From: Isoetes engelmannii
Taxonomy: Eukaryota; Streptophyta; Lycopodiopsida; Isoetales; Isoetaceae
DNA length: 20,093 nt
Assembly (NCBI GenBank): GCA_011763485.2
Contig: JAANSK020290045.1
Span: forward strand, 1-20,093
Direction: 5' to 3'
Every line of letters starts with the position of its first letter. Within the stretch, counting starts at the first letter, position 1. The position numbers and the translations under genes are program-made. Positions 10,671 to 19,672 of this stretch are shown here, piece after piece. Under the pieces are notes generated by a model. The model worked only from the letters and a program-made list of their open reading frames with translations, did not search any database and was not told the DNA's origin.

Positions 10671-11170
10671 TCCTTAATTCTCTGGGTTCAACTTGCCCTC
10701 GTACCCACCCCACGAACATTGCTTAGGAACCCATCACCTCGCTGCACAAGCAAGCAATCTACCACATTGGAATGCCAAAAAAAAAACATCCTCCAATGGC
10801 AAAACTAGGGTTCATGCAACCACTCTTGGATAATCGGTCAACAAATTTCGCATGGAAGATGAAGAGCAAAACAAAGAAGGCAAATAAACCCTAACAAGAA
10901 AAAAAGCCTTGACAAAAGCATATAAGCACTTACCGGGAACCAATTTGTCTCCGCTGCAGCAACCAGGTTAACGTTATAAGGGAAATACCATGCACATTTG
11001 CAGTTTGAAAGCAGCAACGGACCCAAATCCGGTGAAAATTAGGGCAGGAAGAATCGAGAAAAGGCAATGGAAGGGTAGGGGGAACGGGAAAGGCGATCAA
11101 GCTAGAGCACTTGCGAGGCGAGGAACCACCGGATTTGAGGATGCAAGAAGGCGGAAAAGAGAGAGAACAA
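10671..11170 (-). promoter_or_regulatory. 5' untranslated region with a leader intron
   Basis: A non-coding first exon (from about 11170 to 10934) ends in a good donor (CCCG then GTAAGT). It joins at an acceptor (CCCAG) to 10681, eleven bases before the ATG, removing an intron of 10933-10682 (252 bp). The leader is pyrimidine-rich (CTCTCTCTTTTCCGCC near its 5' end on the minus strand), typical of plant 5' UTRs. The transcription start is estimated, not seen; no confident TATA box was identified. Confidence 0.65.
10974..10997 (-). CDS. Short upstream ORF in the 5' leader (MCMVFPL)
   Basis: In the leader exon, ATG at 10997 starts a seven-codon frame, MCMVFPL, ending TAA at 10974. It lies upstream of the leader intron and about 60 bases of mature mRNA before the main ATG. 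Such short uORFs can lower translation of the main frame; whether this one does is inference. It depends on transcription starting upstream of 10997. Confidence 0.4.
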   Translation of the reverse strand: MCMVFPL

Positions 11171-11500
11171 AATTTTTTTTAGGGAAAACACACATGCTTG
11201 GGACCCTACCCTTAAAATTTAGTAGTTCTAGCTATGCCACCCTACCCTTTTGGCCGAATTAAAATTGGAACATTTGGAAGATACTTCTAATACCAACCAA
11301 CACAACTATCCCCCATCAACTTTGATTCCATGTCCCACCTACAACGACTGAACGTGCAATCCATACACCCGCATCCACTGCAAACTAAACGTCAAGCAAA
11401 TGGGGTCTTCATTCTGGCCCAGAACGAAAATTGGGGCTCCATTCTTGCTGGATGACCTGTAGAAGCAGATGCGATGCTATCTTGGTTTGCTTGACGCTGC
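11171..11500. other. Upstream region of the minus-strand gene
   Basis: About 330 bp between the estimated transcription start and the hairpin at 11501. It holds a T-run (11171-11180) and two CCCTACCCTT motifs about 37 bp apart (11205 and 11242), but no recognisable gene. It probably holds the proximal promoter. Confidence 0.4.
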
Positions 11501-11604
11501 GGAATCGAAGCAGGTCCACGATTCTCAAACATGCTATTGGCGGTCGCGTCTAAAGGCGCTCTCGCCAATAGCAGGTCTGAGAATCCTGTCCCTGCTTCCA
11601 TTCC
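11501..11604. repeat. Strong hairpin (42-nt arms, 20-nt loop)
   Basis: Bases 11501-11542 pair with 11563-11604 with no gaps and about 36 of 42 matches. The arms start GGAATCGAAGCAGG and end CTATTGGCG, with the reverse complement on the other side. Weaker pairing continues outward (GATGCGATG near 11468 against CATCCGCATC near 11636). It may be the core of a small MITE or a fold capable of forming a stem-loop RNA. Open frames on both strands here are by-products of the inverted repeat. Confidence 0.85.
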
Positions 11605-11737
11605 ACATTACATTGGCAAGAATACATGTTCTTTGCATCCGCATCGACATCGAATACCGAACATCGACGTCGTTTTTTTTATGTTGGTGCGCATTAGGCA
11701 CTCCTGTTCTTTCACGTTGCTCATTAACATATCTAGT

Positions 11738-11765
11738 AGAAGGAGAAGGAGAAGGAGAAGGAGAA
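11738..11765. repeat. GAAGGA microsatellite
   Basis: Four to five tandem AGAAGG/GAAGGA units. Confidence 0.9.
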
Positions 11766-12132
11766 TAATATTTTTCAAAAATATGAAGAGATTTGACAAA
11801 AATATCTGTCACACAAGAGAACATTGAGATTTTAGCAGAAACTAAATACTCATTTTGTTCAGCTTTGATCATATTCTTTTCCTATACTCTACATCTTCTA
11901 GTTGGATCTCATCTACCCATCAATCTCTGCCCAAAAGATGCAACCCTAGGCCTTGATTACAGCGTATGCTCTTCAACTCAAGGTGGAACATGCTTACTGC
12001 ATTATGAAGCTGAAATTATCTTTTTACTTCAATTTACGGGGCTTCTTAGAAATCAAATACCTAATGTCAATGTTTATATACGTGACCTGGATAGGCGACA
12101 AGTGTCACAATCATAGTTGTAACTGTAAATAC
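11766..12132. other. No gene supported
   Basis: Two overlapping plus-strand frames run through here (to 12116 and 12249). One passage, SHLPINLCPKDATLGLDY, faintly recalls retroelement polyprotein wording but is too short and unsupported to call. Confidence 0.35.
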
Positions 12133-12605
12133 TCAGATAAGTGCAAAGTAGTTGTTAGATTTTGTCACGGTTGTTACATCTATGTATACATAGCATTCTT
12201 GATCTACAGCATTCCTTTTTCGGGTGTCTTGCATTTCTCTCTGTTCTAATGTTAGCCAATTCTCTATGACTTTCTGTAGGCTAGATCGTCCTTCAAAGAT
12301 AAGTTCAGTATCTACAAGCTGCTTGTATGACATGCTGCCTTTGTCCAAGCTTGCTGCATATGTTTCCAAAAGTGTTGCCATCACAAGTTCGTTCCACCAT
12401 TCCGCCAGGCTTCTGATACTTAATTACAAGAAAAAATAACAAATGCTGCAGATGAGGCCCTAACAAAACTTAATCTTTTCAACAAATAAGATCAAGATAG
12501 AAAACTCTAAAATAACCTTGATGCAATAGGTATATTCAAGTTTGTTGGGGTCGCCGCGCAGTGACATCTCAAAGAACATTTCAAGAAGGTATGACGGTTC
12601 CTCTT
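12133..12605 (-). pseudogene. Two unrecognised exon-like segments, probable gene fragment
   Basis: On the minus strand 12605-12517 follows a good acceptor (TTTTGTAG) and encodes EEPSYLLEMFFEMSLRGDPN and KLEYTYCIK, ending at a GT donor. From about 12418, after TTAAG, a second segment encodes SLAEWWNELVMATLLETYAA, then SYKQLVDTELIFEGRSS and a helical LTLEQREMQDTRKRN, with a stop near 12133. Both read like genuine helical protein, but the phases of the two do not join simply and no start or family is recognised. Likely a decayed or partial gene, with upstream exons missing or unseen. Confidence 0.35.
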
Positions 12606-13440
12606 CTACAAAAGACAAATTGAATTTATATAAACAATGTAAATGGCATGCCTTTAGATTCACATGGGGCATAGACACATCATATGACCAGAATGTGGCA
12701 TGTTAATGTGTAGATTTATAATCCATATATCAGGGTGCCTCTCTATGATATTCTTGAGGAAGTGCAAAAACTATGAAGCTTGCAGGATAACGTGAAGATT
12801 ATGGTACTATACAACTGATCATAAATTGGTTGAGTAGAAAGTTGTTTTAGCAAGCCCTTTGAACTCGAAAAATATTGGAAATGCCCTGGAGAAAGTCATG
12901 ATACCGTGTGTTAATTGGGCTATATATCTTAAAGACAAAAAGATCCTGTTGCAGGCACATAAGTTTTATAAGTTGATGATCAAGCTCTATACAAGATCAA
13001 CAAGCGCATATCTTGCAATAAATTCTCCAACTTTGGTTGTATTTCATGCAGCATTGTTTTCCCACATTTTATTATACTTGTATGTAAAAACTTCTGGTCA
13101 AGGTCAACATACCAACTACAAGATGCCCAGTAGCAGCACCCACATAGATGCACAGTGACACTGCTATTACTACCAAACAATCTGTTATAGAGGGCAATGA
13201 AGATTTACCTGGTGATAAAAGCAATTGCAAGGTGTAAGACATGCCCATTATATTTGCCATTTGTACCAGGAATCTGATGATGAGGTAGGCCAGGTCCTTA
13301 TATCAGCTGGCTGGGTTTTGGAGAGCATCTACACAATAAAAGATTGCAAACAAAACAAACTCAAAATAATAAAGAATGACCATCCATGTTATTAAAACAA
13401 GTTGGGACTGCATGATAGCTTTGTGGACAATGGGTGTTTT
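12606..13440. other. Non-coding stretch, nothing recognised
   Basis: AT-rich sequence with scattered short frames on both strands, none with protein-like conservation. It may be intronic to the minus-strand fragment at 12133-12605 if that fragment once had upstream exons. Confidence 0.4.
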
Positions 13441-13721
13441 GAAGAACTTGTGATAATGTGCAAAGGAACGAGACTTGAAATGCAAGAGAATGATGAAAAA
13501 GTCTTGGGAGATCTATACTTAATGAGTACCTGACGTACTTAATGAGTATATGGAGCTGCTGTGGAGAAACATCATCGAAATCTACTCCCTATCTAATATA
13601 TAAACATTAAGAAAGGAAAATTAAGTTGCAAGTAGCTGTTTCGAAGAACTTGCAACAACTTCTGCACCAAGGAACTAATTAGAATTGAAATGCAAGGAAA
13701 TGTGAAGTAGTCTAGAGATCT
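13441..13721. repeat. Diverged direct repeat (~75 bp, ~200 bp apart)
   Basis: Copy one (13441-13514) and copy two (13643-13721) share GAAGAACTTG, CAAAGGAAC or its variant CAAGGAACTA, TTGAAATGCAAG and GAGATCT in the same order, with many differences between them. An old local duplication. Confidence 0.65.
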
Positions 13722-13871
13722 AAGCAGGTATGGCAACAAGCACTCACCAGTCCCATAACATACCTTGGCAAGTGTTGGTAAATATACTTTGGGCCGAGGA
13801 GGTTTCCGTGAACGGAAGAATAGAGAATAGAGACGAGGCTGCAGCTAAGAAAAAAAATCCCGGAAATTTGT

Positions 13872-14680
13872 TTGAAGAAAGCAATTCATCATTTTGCTCG
13901 CAAGTTTGCAGCTACCATCAACGAGTTTGCTAACACAGAGGCCTCGAAGTATTCCTCCACAGCAGCACCATTCGAGAAGCTAAGTGATTCCAAGATATAT
14001 CCGGATTCCATATGCTCTTCAAGTAGCATTCTGGTCCCTGGCAATTTGCAATTATTAAGCTCTTGGAAGGAGCCCAGTTGGGAATATAGTAACCTTGCTG
14101 ATGTTATTATGGAGTTCTTCAACGTAGACCATTTTGCGACGGTGCTCTACTTGTTCGCAATGGCATCCAGCTCCACATGCTGAGATATGTCATGCATGAT
14201 ATGCCCTGCTACAGCTACCAGAGACGGATCCTGCTAGAGTCCTCCCTGTTGCTCTACCTCCAGTTCAACCTTTTCCTTGCCATGGATCTTCTGAATAGGG
14301 AGAATCCTGAGCACTGGCCTACCATGCTCAAGGAGGAACGGGCTTGAATTTTATGCTACACATAGTACTATCCAGAGCTTCGAGTCCCAGTTCAGTGGTT
14401 TAAAAATGAAGGGATTGATTTTTGGGTTGGATGGAAGCCACATATGAACTTCTTCTTCAGGTGCCTCTATCAGTATGAAGTCTTGTCACGAGAGCTTGGC
14501 ACACCCGTGGATTGGAAATTTGAAGTTGAGGACGTCTTAGCATGTCTTTTGTGGCCTTTTATGTCCAGAGTAGTTAGGAGCCTTTTATTACCAGAGGACT
14601 TTACAGGAAAATTTCACAGAATGAAATACAGTCTGCGTCTACTCTTGCATATGTGGACTCACATGCATATGGTGCATTGA
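13872..14680 (+). pseudogene. Unrecognised protein-coding relic
   Basis: A frame at 13872-14183 (MKKAIHHFARKFAATINEFA...) overlaps a different frame that is protein-like from about 14102 to 14680. The latter contains LLVRNGIQLHMLRYVMHDMP, LLLYLQFNLFLAMDLLNREN, then VPVQWFKNEGIDFWVGWKPH, MNFFFRCLYQYEVLSRELG and VEDVLACLLWPFM. The aromatic, helical composition kept over 570 bases in one frame is unlikely by chance, yet the frame is interrupted twice, so it is probably a pseudogene or an incorrectly divided multi-exon gene. I recognise no family. The minus-strand frame at 13889-14122 is probably a shadow. Confidence 0.45.
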
Positions 14681-14905
14681 GTTGAAGCCCCCATCTGATC
14701 ATGGCTAAAACATTGAGTTTATAGCATGGAAACAGCAAAAGAATTGTGGGTTGGTTTTTTAATAAAAGGCCGATCTCTTTTGGACTTACCACGATAGAGA
14801 AAGAGAGCAGAAAAACATGGAGTAGGGGACTACGTTTTGGGTCAGAGCATCATTTCATTGGTCTATTTACTCTATTGTTGAAGCATTTTCATCTCGATGC
14901 AGTTG

Positions 14906-14957
14906 AGCAGGTAAACTCCTTGTCATAGTTCAGCAGGTAAACTCTTTGTCACAGTTC
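14906..14957. repeat. 26-bp tandem duplication containing donor-like CAG|GTAAAC
   Basis: Two copies begin at 14906 and 14932, each AGCAGGTAAACTC(C/T)TTGTCA followed by AGTTC. Each contains a plausible splice donor. The motif GTAAACTCCTT recurs in the 172-bp repeats at 16726 onward, hinting at a shared origin. Confidence 0.85.
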
Positions 14958-15189
14958 AGTTTTCCTTTTCGTAAACGTTCTCTCCACTGTTAAAGCGGTC
15001 TATGTTTTATCTCGGTTTGCATTGTCGAATAGGATGATGGAAATGGCCGATCGATGTAGATGACTATTTGATCTTTTTTATGTCAGAAATGGTCTGATTT
15101 TATGCTTCGGTCTGTGGAATAGGTGCCTACAAGGTTATTGAGGAGCTATGATGAAAAAGTCTGATGTGATGATATTCTTGTTCCGCGTG

Positions 15190-15655
15190 CGGAAGAACGT
15201 ATATATCATCCCAGATGTGGTTTTACCAGACAATTGAGGTGGTTAATCCGGACAAGCGGGGTGGTATTTGCGGACATCCGGTATCAGCCAATGTGGTTTT
15301 TCCGGACGTCCGGATTAACCGGAGTGGGGTTTTACCGGACGTTTGGATTAACCAGTGGTTAATCCGGACAAAAACTAAGCGTAGAACTGCGCGGCGGGGC
15401 CGAAATTTTTGAACTGATGGTTCTTGCTGCTCCATGGGCGGCTTGATCTGGTTCAAAAAGCATCTCAATCGCTTTGTCTACCTCTTTAATGCTAGTTTGA
15501 TGAAGAGAGGAAGAGATTTGAGGCAAAACAGAGCCGGATCGATCAAAAAATAGGCAAAAACAGTTGGTTTTTGGGCTTCAAAACGCGCAATTCTTCATGG
15601 GCTGATAACGGATGTCCGATAAAACCACATCAGGGATGATATATACGGCCTTCCG
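15190..15655. mobile_element. MITE-like element with 36-bp terminal inverted repeats
   Basis: The first 36 bases (from CGGAAGAACGTATATATCAT) match the reverse complement of the last 36 at about 33 positions, and pairing is gap-free (15190 with 15655). The inner part of both ends is GATGTGGTTTTA. No coding capacity. I could not see a convincing target-site duplication, so the superfamily is unassigned. Confidence 0.8.
15217..15372. repeat. ~32-bp GTGGTTTTNCCGGAC repeats inside the MITE
   Basis: GTGG-led units begin near 15217, 15261, 15293 and 15324, each running into a GGAC(G/A)TCCGG-like block and then a form of GGATTAACC. Because the core GGTTAATCCGGAC also occurs inverted as GTCCGGATTAACC, the array is itself partly palindromic and locally CG-rich. 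Confidence 0.75.
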
Positions 15656-15699
15656 TTGCGCCTAAGGTGCTAAGAGTATTGGCAGTTTGCGTGGCATTG

Positions 15700-16725
15700 C
15701 GTTCATGGTTAGCAGATTAGCGTTAGCCCCAATTTAGTAACGCGTGATCCGTTATGAAATAACATAACGAGAAATAACTTATGTTATTTTTGCCAATAAA
15801 AAACAGAGCAAGGGAATTTTTCCCCAAAGCTTTTTTCACGCTCTGATCCAACTTCACAAGCACTGTGTTGCCGATTTCAACTGATCTTTGACGGTTCTTA
15901 CTCGAGGTAAGCTCTAATCCATGCTATGTTTGGTTTGTTCATGCCTATTTCGGATGCCTATTTCTGATTCATGATCTGTCTATTCACGCCCATTTCTAGT
16001 CTTGCCTATTTCGTCCATTTCCCATTTCGTCCCTTTCATAGGCCCATCCCATTTCGTCTATTTCATATGCCCAACCCTACCAGCTAATTAGGTAATCTGG
16101 TTCTATCTCTTTTATTGTTTTGCTGCTAAAAAATACTTCAGGCCTACTTGGTATGATCCTACACTTTTATAAACGACCTTTGCTGGCTGAGGTCGGGTAA
16201 ATATCTTAATTGCTTTATAGTTTTTGCAGGGCAGCAACAGAAAATACTATTTGAACTCATGTTTGTCTCTATGTTTTGATACCTTTAGCAGAAATTATAT
16301 GTTGTTTTGACAGTATCATAAATGGCTTCTTATGATTTGAAAAAAGAAGGAATAATTTCTTTCACATAAGGTATATTTATTATTGAATAAATGCATGTAT
16401 CTACCTATAAATAAAACTTCTAAAGCATTCTGATTCCAATTGCATTTCTATTTGTGAAATTCAGAGATATGAAAGGAATTCTGCAAGACTGCGTGCATAA
16501 GATGGTGTTTTAGTAGGTTAGAGTAGTTTGTTGAGAATTCTATTGCATATTTGAATTCAGCGTACTCGCATTAATCAATAGCAAGTTTCAATTTGTTAAA
16601 ATTCGAACTTTTTTTTTTTGGCAAAAAAATAACTCGTTATGACCTTGGCTCATAATTCGTTATACATTATTTTTGGGTTAGCGGTTACCTAACTTATAAC
16701 TCCTAACTCCTAACTATGATTGCGT
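15700..16725. mobile_element. Candidate 1.03 kb non-autonomous DNA element with TTG target duplication
   Basis: The left end (CGTTCATGGTTAGCAGATTA) and the reverse complement of the right end (ACGCAATCATAGTTAGGAGT) are similar imperfect inverted repeats, with further inverted similarity inward (ATAACGAG and GTTATTTTTGCCAA near 15765-15795 against GGCAAAAAAATAACTCGTTAT near 16620). TTG at 15697-15699 and 16726-16728 would be the 3-bp target duplication. A related sequence at 16894-16906 reads GGCATTGTGAGG without the insert, as expected of an empty site. No transposase frame. Confidence 0.6.
15930..16076. repeat. Degenerate CCATTTCGTC/GCCTATTTC repeats
   Basis: About ten short, irregular units built from (C)CTATTTC, CCATTTCGTC and TTCAT lie in the first third of the candidate element. 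The period is loose, so this is low-complexity expansion rather than a clean satellite. Confidence 0.6.
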
Positions 16726-17037
16726 TTGTGAGGATTTGAATCGGTAAACTCCTTATCTTTATCTCGGTTTAGTTTTGTTTCTTTTAGTTTAGTAGTCCTT
16801 TTTGTTGTTCCTTATAAACGGTTTTAATGTAGTAGTTTTTGTTGTTGTTTGGCAAACATTATAGAAACTCTCCAAGATGTTGAAGCAATACCTGGCATTG
16901 TGAGGATTTGAATGGGTAAACTCCTTATCCTTATCTCGGTTTAGTTTTATTTCTTATAAACATGTCCAATTTAGTAGTCTTTTCTGTTTGGCAGACATTG
17001 TAGAACCTCCCCAAGATGCAGAAGCAAGTTGATCGTT
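16726..17037. repeat. 172-bp direct repeats
   Basis: TGTGAGGATTTGAAT starts at 16727 and again at 16899, followed in both by GGTAAACTCCTTATC, ATCTCGGTTTAGTTTT, then TTTGGCA(A/G)ACATT and CCAAGATG(T/C)(T/A)GAAGCAA. The 39 bases at 15661-15699 resemble the end of a further unit (AAGGTGCTAAG...GGCATTG), now separated by the candidate element at 15700-16725. Confidence 0.85.
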
Positions 17038-17784
17038 CTGCAATATGATAGGTAAATATAAAGTGACATTCTACTTTCATTTCCAAGATGTTAAAGAAAG
17101 TCGGTGTCATCATATGCAAGCATGTTATGGATTGACACAATGTTCTGATGCCACAAGGTTTTTGAGGAAATAAAAGGTTGAGAAGTACTCATCAGGTATA
17201 CTCAATCACGTATATCTGTTGGTGACAGAGCTGTGGTAATCTAAAAATCTGAATCTGGAAATCTTGTAAAGGCATATCTATAATGGAAATTTTGTAATAC
17301 ATATTTGCAATGGAAATAAAAAACTCTTGTTATGTTGTTCATACTGCCTTAACATTTTAGGTTAAGGCATTTTTCTGATTGCTTTAACTAGTTACAGGAT
17401 TTGCCGGTTGGAAAAATTATAATCCGGTATCCTTAAATATTAGAAGGCATTTTTACTAGTAGAGGGAGTTTTTAATTTCGTACCTTGGATGGACCTAAGA
17501 AAAGTTGTTCTTTCTAAAGGCACCGCTAGAATATACTTTCTCTAGTTCTACAACATTTTGATTCCAGTAAGTGCTGGATTAGTATCATTTGCTCTCTATA
17601 AAATATTCCACTATTAATGAACAATTAACTAAAAGAGTATGCGAGAAGAAATGCCACAATATAGCCCTATAACTCGTTGTTTCCTTACAATGGGATTCCT
17701 TAGTTCATGATTGGGCTTGGTGCGGGATGCTGACCATTTTACTTACAATTCATGATTGTAATCTTTGATTGCAACAACTTAGGA
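17038..17784. other. Non-coding stretch, nothing recognised
   Basis: AT-rich, without gene, RNA or clear repeat structure. A minus-strand frame at 16931-17140 covers part of the repeat and is not gene-like. Confidence 0.5.
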
Positions 17785-17884
17785 GCAGGAAGTTTCCTGG
17801 AAAAAACCCCTGGGGGCAAAGCGGCGAGGGACTTTAGCTGCGAGCAGCGGTGCCACCATGGATTTTTTCAAGGAAACTTCCTGC
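17785..17884. mobile_element. 100-bp MITE-like hairpin
   Basis: The first 29 bases (GCAGGAAGTTTCCTGG...) match the reverse complement of the last 29 at 26 positions, around a 42-base GC-rich centre containing GCTGCGAGCAGC. Short length, lack of coding and perfect end symmetry fit a miniature inverted-repeat element or a small structured RNA. No clear target duplication. Confidence 0.8.
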
Positions 17885-18219
17885 GAGTGGAGTTTACCGC
17901 TGTAACGAATAGGACCTTGATATTTCTTTAAAAATCAACGTTTTTGAAGAAAACAGAGCTACTACAAGATTAATCTTGCAGCTACAAAATGTCAAAGCTC
18001 ATTCCTTATGATTTGATTCTTATCCTTCTTGATAAAACAGAAGAAGCGAGATAGAAGAAAATTTGCAGCGGATCTGCTTTATCCGGAGAAGGGAGTGTAT
18101 TAGCTGCAGCGGCAATAAAGCACAAACGAAATCAGAAGCTACGGAGACGCCAAATCAGAAGCCACCACAACAATCCCAACATTTGGTCCACAGTTGAAAA
18201 CAACACTAAAAAAAAACAT
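17885..18219. other. Non-coding stretch, nothing recognised
   Basis: Purine-rich sequence with no supported feature. Confidence 0.45.
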
Positions 18220-18478
18220 GGGTTGGCTTTTTTAAGATTAGTAAAACAGCTACGAGTAGTTATATAAAGGTGTGGTTTTTTAAGGATATGCTATAATTTT
18301 TCTAAGGAGTTGTAGTTTTTTTTTTTTAGAATATGTGGTTTTTTAAGGAGGCATGGTTTCTTTTTTAAGGAGGTGTTATTTTCTAAGGAGGTATGGTTTT
18401 TTGAAGAGATGTTTTTTTAAGGTGTTATTTTTTAAGGTAGTGTTTTTTTGAGGTGTGGTTTTTCATGGTTTTCTAAGA
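18220..18478. repeat. Degenerate T-rich minisatellite
   Basis: About ten irregular units of roughly 18-28 bp follow the theme AAGGAGGTATGGTTTTTT, with variants such as AAGGTGTTATTTTTT and GAGGTGTGGTTTTTC. It abuts the sequence leading into the second palindrome. Confidence 0.85.
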
Positions 18479-18542
18479 ATCCATGTATAACCAAGTTGTC
18501 CACATGGCATTACAGCTATAAAAATGATAAGATAGAAGAGCT

Positions 18543-19672
18543 ACACGCAAAGGGCATCAATTACAATAGGATCCTTAAAGCAGAATAAGGTAGTTGCACT
18601 CAGATATAAATATCTCAAGTTGTATTTGTCTTTCTCAAATGATTTTTGGAGGATCAACTAGAGAAAAGTTGAGGTGAGATATGGGAACAAATTTGGCTCA
18701 ACTTAGATCTGGGATAATTGAAAAAATTGGGTTCAAAGTTGGCAGAAAATTTGGCCAGTGTACTTCCCTGAGACAAAAACAGGTTTCCACACTCAAATGA
18801 TGATATCTCAAGTTTTACTAAACCTTTTTGAATGATTTTTGAAATGATTATCAGAGAAACTTGTAGCAACATGTGGGAGAAAACGTGGATTGATTGGAAC
18901 TGGGATGATGGAGAAAATTGAGTTTAAAGTGGATAAAAAAATTCGGTCCATGAACTGTCAGTAAAAATAGCAAGTTGTTTTTTGGATCTCAAGCTTTATA
19001 AGGTTTTTACGCATGATTACAGCTCGCACGTATCTGAGTAGGGCCTAAGGTTATGTGCAAAAGATAATATTGTAGTTTGGATCACGAGAAGTATCTCCGT
19101 AATAACAGAGATACTTCTCAAGATAGCTTATTATAGAGATACTACAATTGAAGCAAACTACAATTTTATCTTTTGTACATGACCTTAGGCCCTATTCAAA
19201 TATGTGCCAGTTGTAATCATGCAAAAAGCCCTTATAAATCTCAAGTTCCAAAAATCAGCTTGCTGTTTTTTTACTGACAATTTTATCCAATTTGAACTCA
19301 ATTTTCTCCATCATCCCCGTTCCAAATTAATCCAAGTTTTTTTCCCACATGTTCCTATAACTTTCATATGATACCCATTGCAAAAATTATACAAAAATGA
19401 TTAGTAAAACTCGAAATATTATCATTTGAGTGGGACGACCTGTTTTTATCTCAGGGAAGTCCACTGACCAAATTTTATGCCAACTTTGAACCCGATTTTC
19501 AAAAGCATCCCAGATCCAAATTGAGTCAAATTTGTTCCCACATATTATCACAACTTCTCCTCCAAAAATCATCTGAGAAAGATCAGTACAAATCGAGATA
19601 TTCATATATGAGTGCAACTACATCATTCTATCTTATGGATCTTAATGTAATTGATGCCCTTTTGCATCGTGT
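18543..19672. mobile_element. 1.13 kb palindrome (foldback-type repeat)
   Basis: The left arm (about 18543-19100) and the right arm (about 19110-19672) are reverse complements: AGGGCATCAATTACA (18551) against TGTAATTGATGCCCT (ends 19660), and ACTTCCCTGAGA (about 18763) against TCTCAGGGAAGT (about 19450). The centre is a perfect 12-base pair GAGAAGTATCTC/GAGATACTTCTC at 19086-19097 and 19108-19119. The offset barely changes from centre to edge, so there has been little net indel. No coding capacity; the frames at 18654-18872 and 19387-19617 are mirror shadows. Family unassigned. Confidence 0.85.
18599..18990. repeat. ~190-bp direct repeats within the palindrome arm
   Basis: ATATCTCAAGTT-led units start near 18599, 18791 and (partial) 18985. 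Each continues with AATGATTTTTG, then a TGGGA block, GGGATRATTGA or GGGATGATGGA, and AAAATTGRGTT. The right arm holds mirrored copies, so about five units are folded against each other. Confidence 0.75.

Noticed and set aside
11392-11827. Several ORFs on both strands around the hairpin
   Set aside because: They are generated by the inverted repeat and by the GAAGGA run; no protein-like conservation.
11900-12116. Passage SHLPINLCPKDATLGLDY, reminiscent of retroelement polyprotein wording
   Set aside because: Only a short resemblance, with no flanking domains, LTRs or primer-binding site visible.
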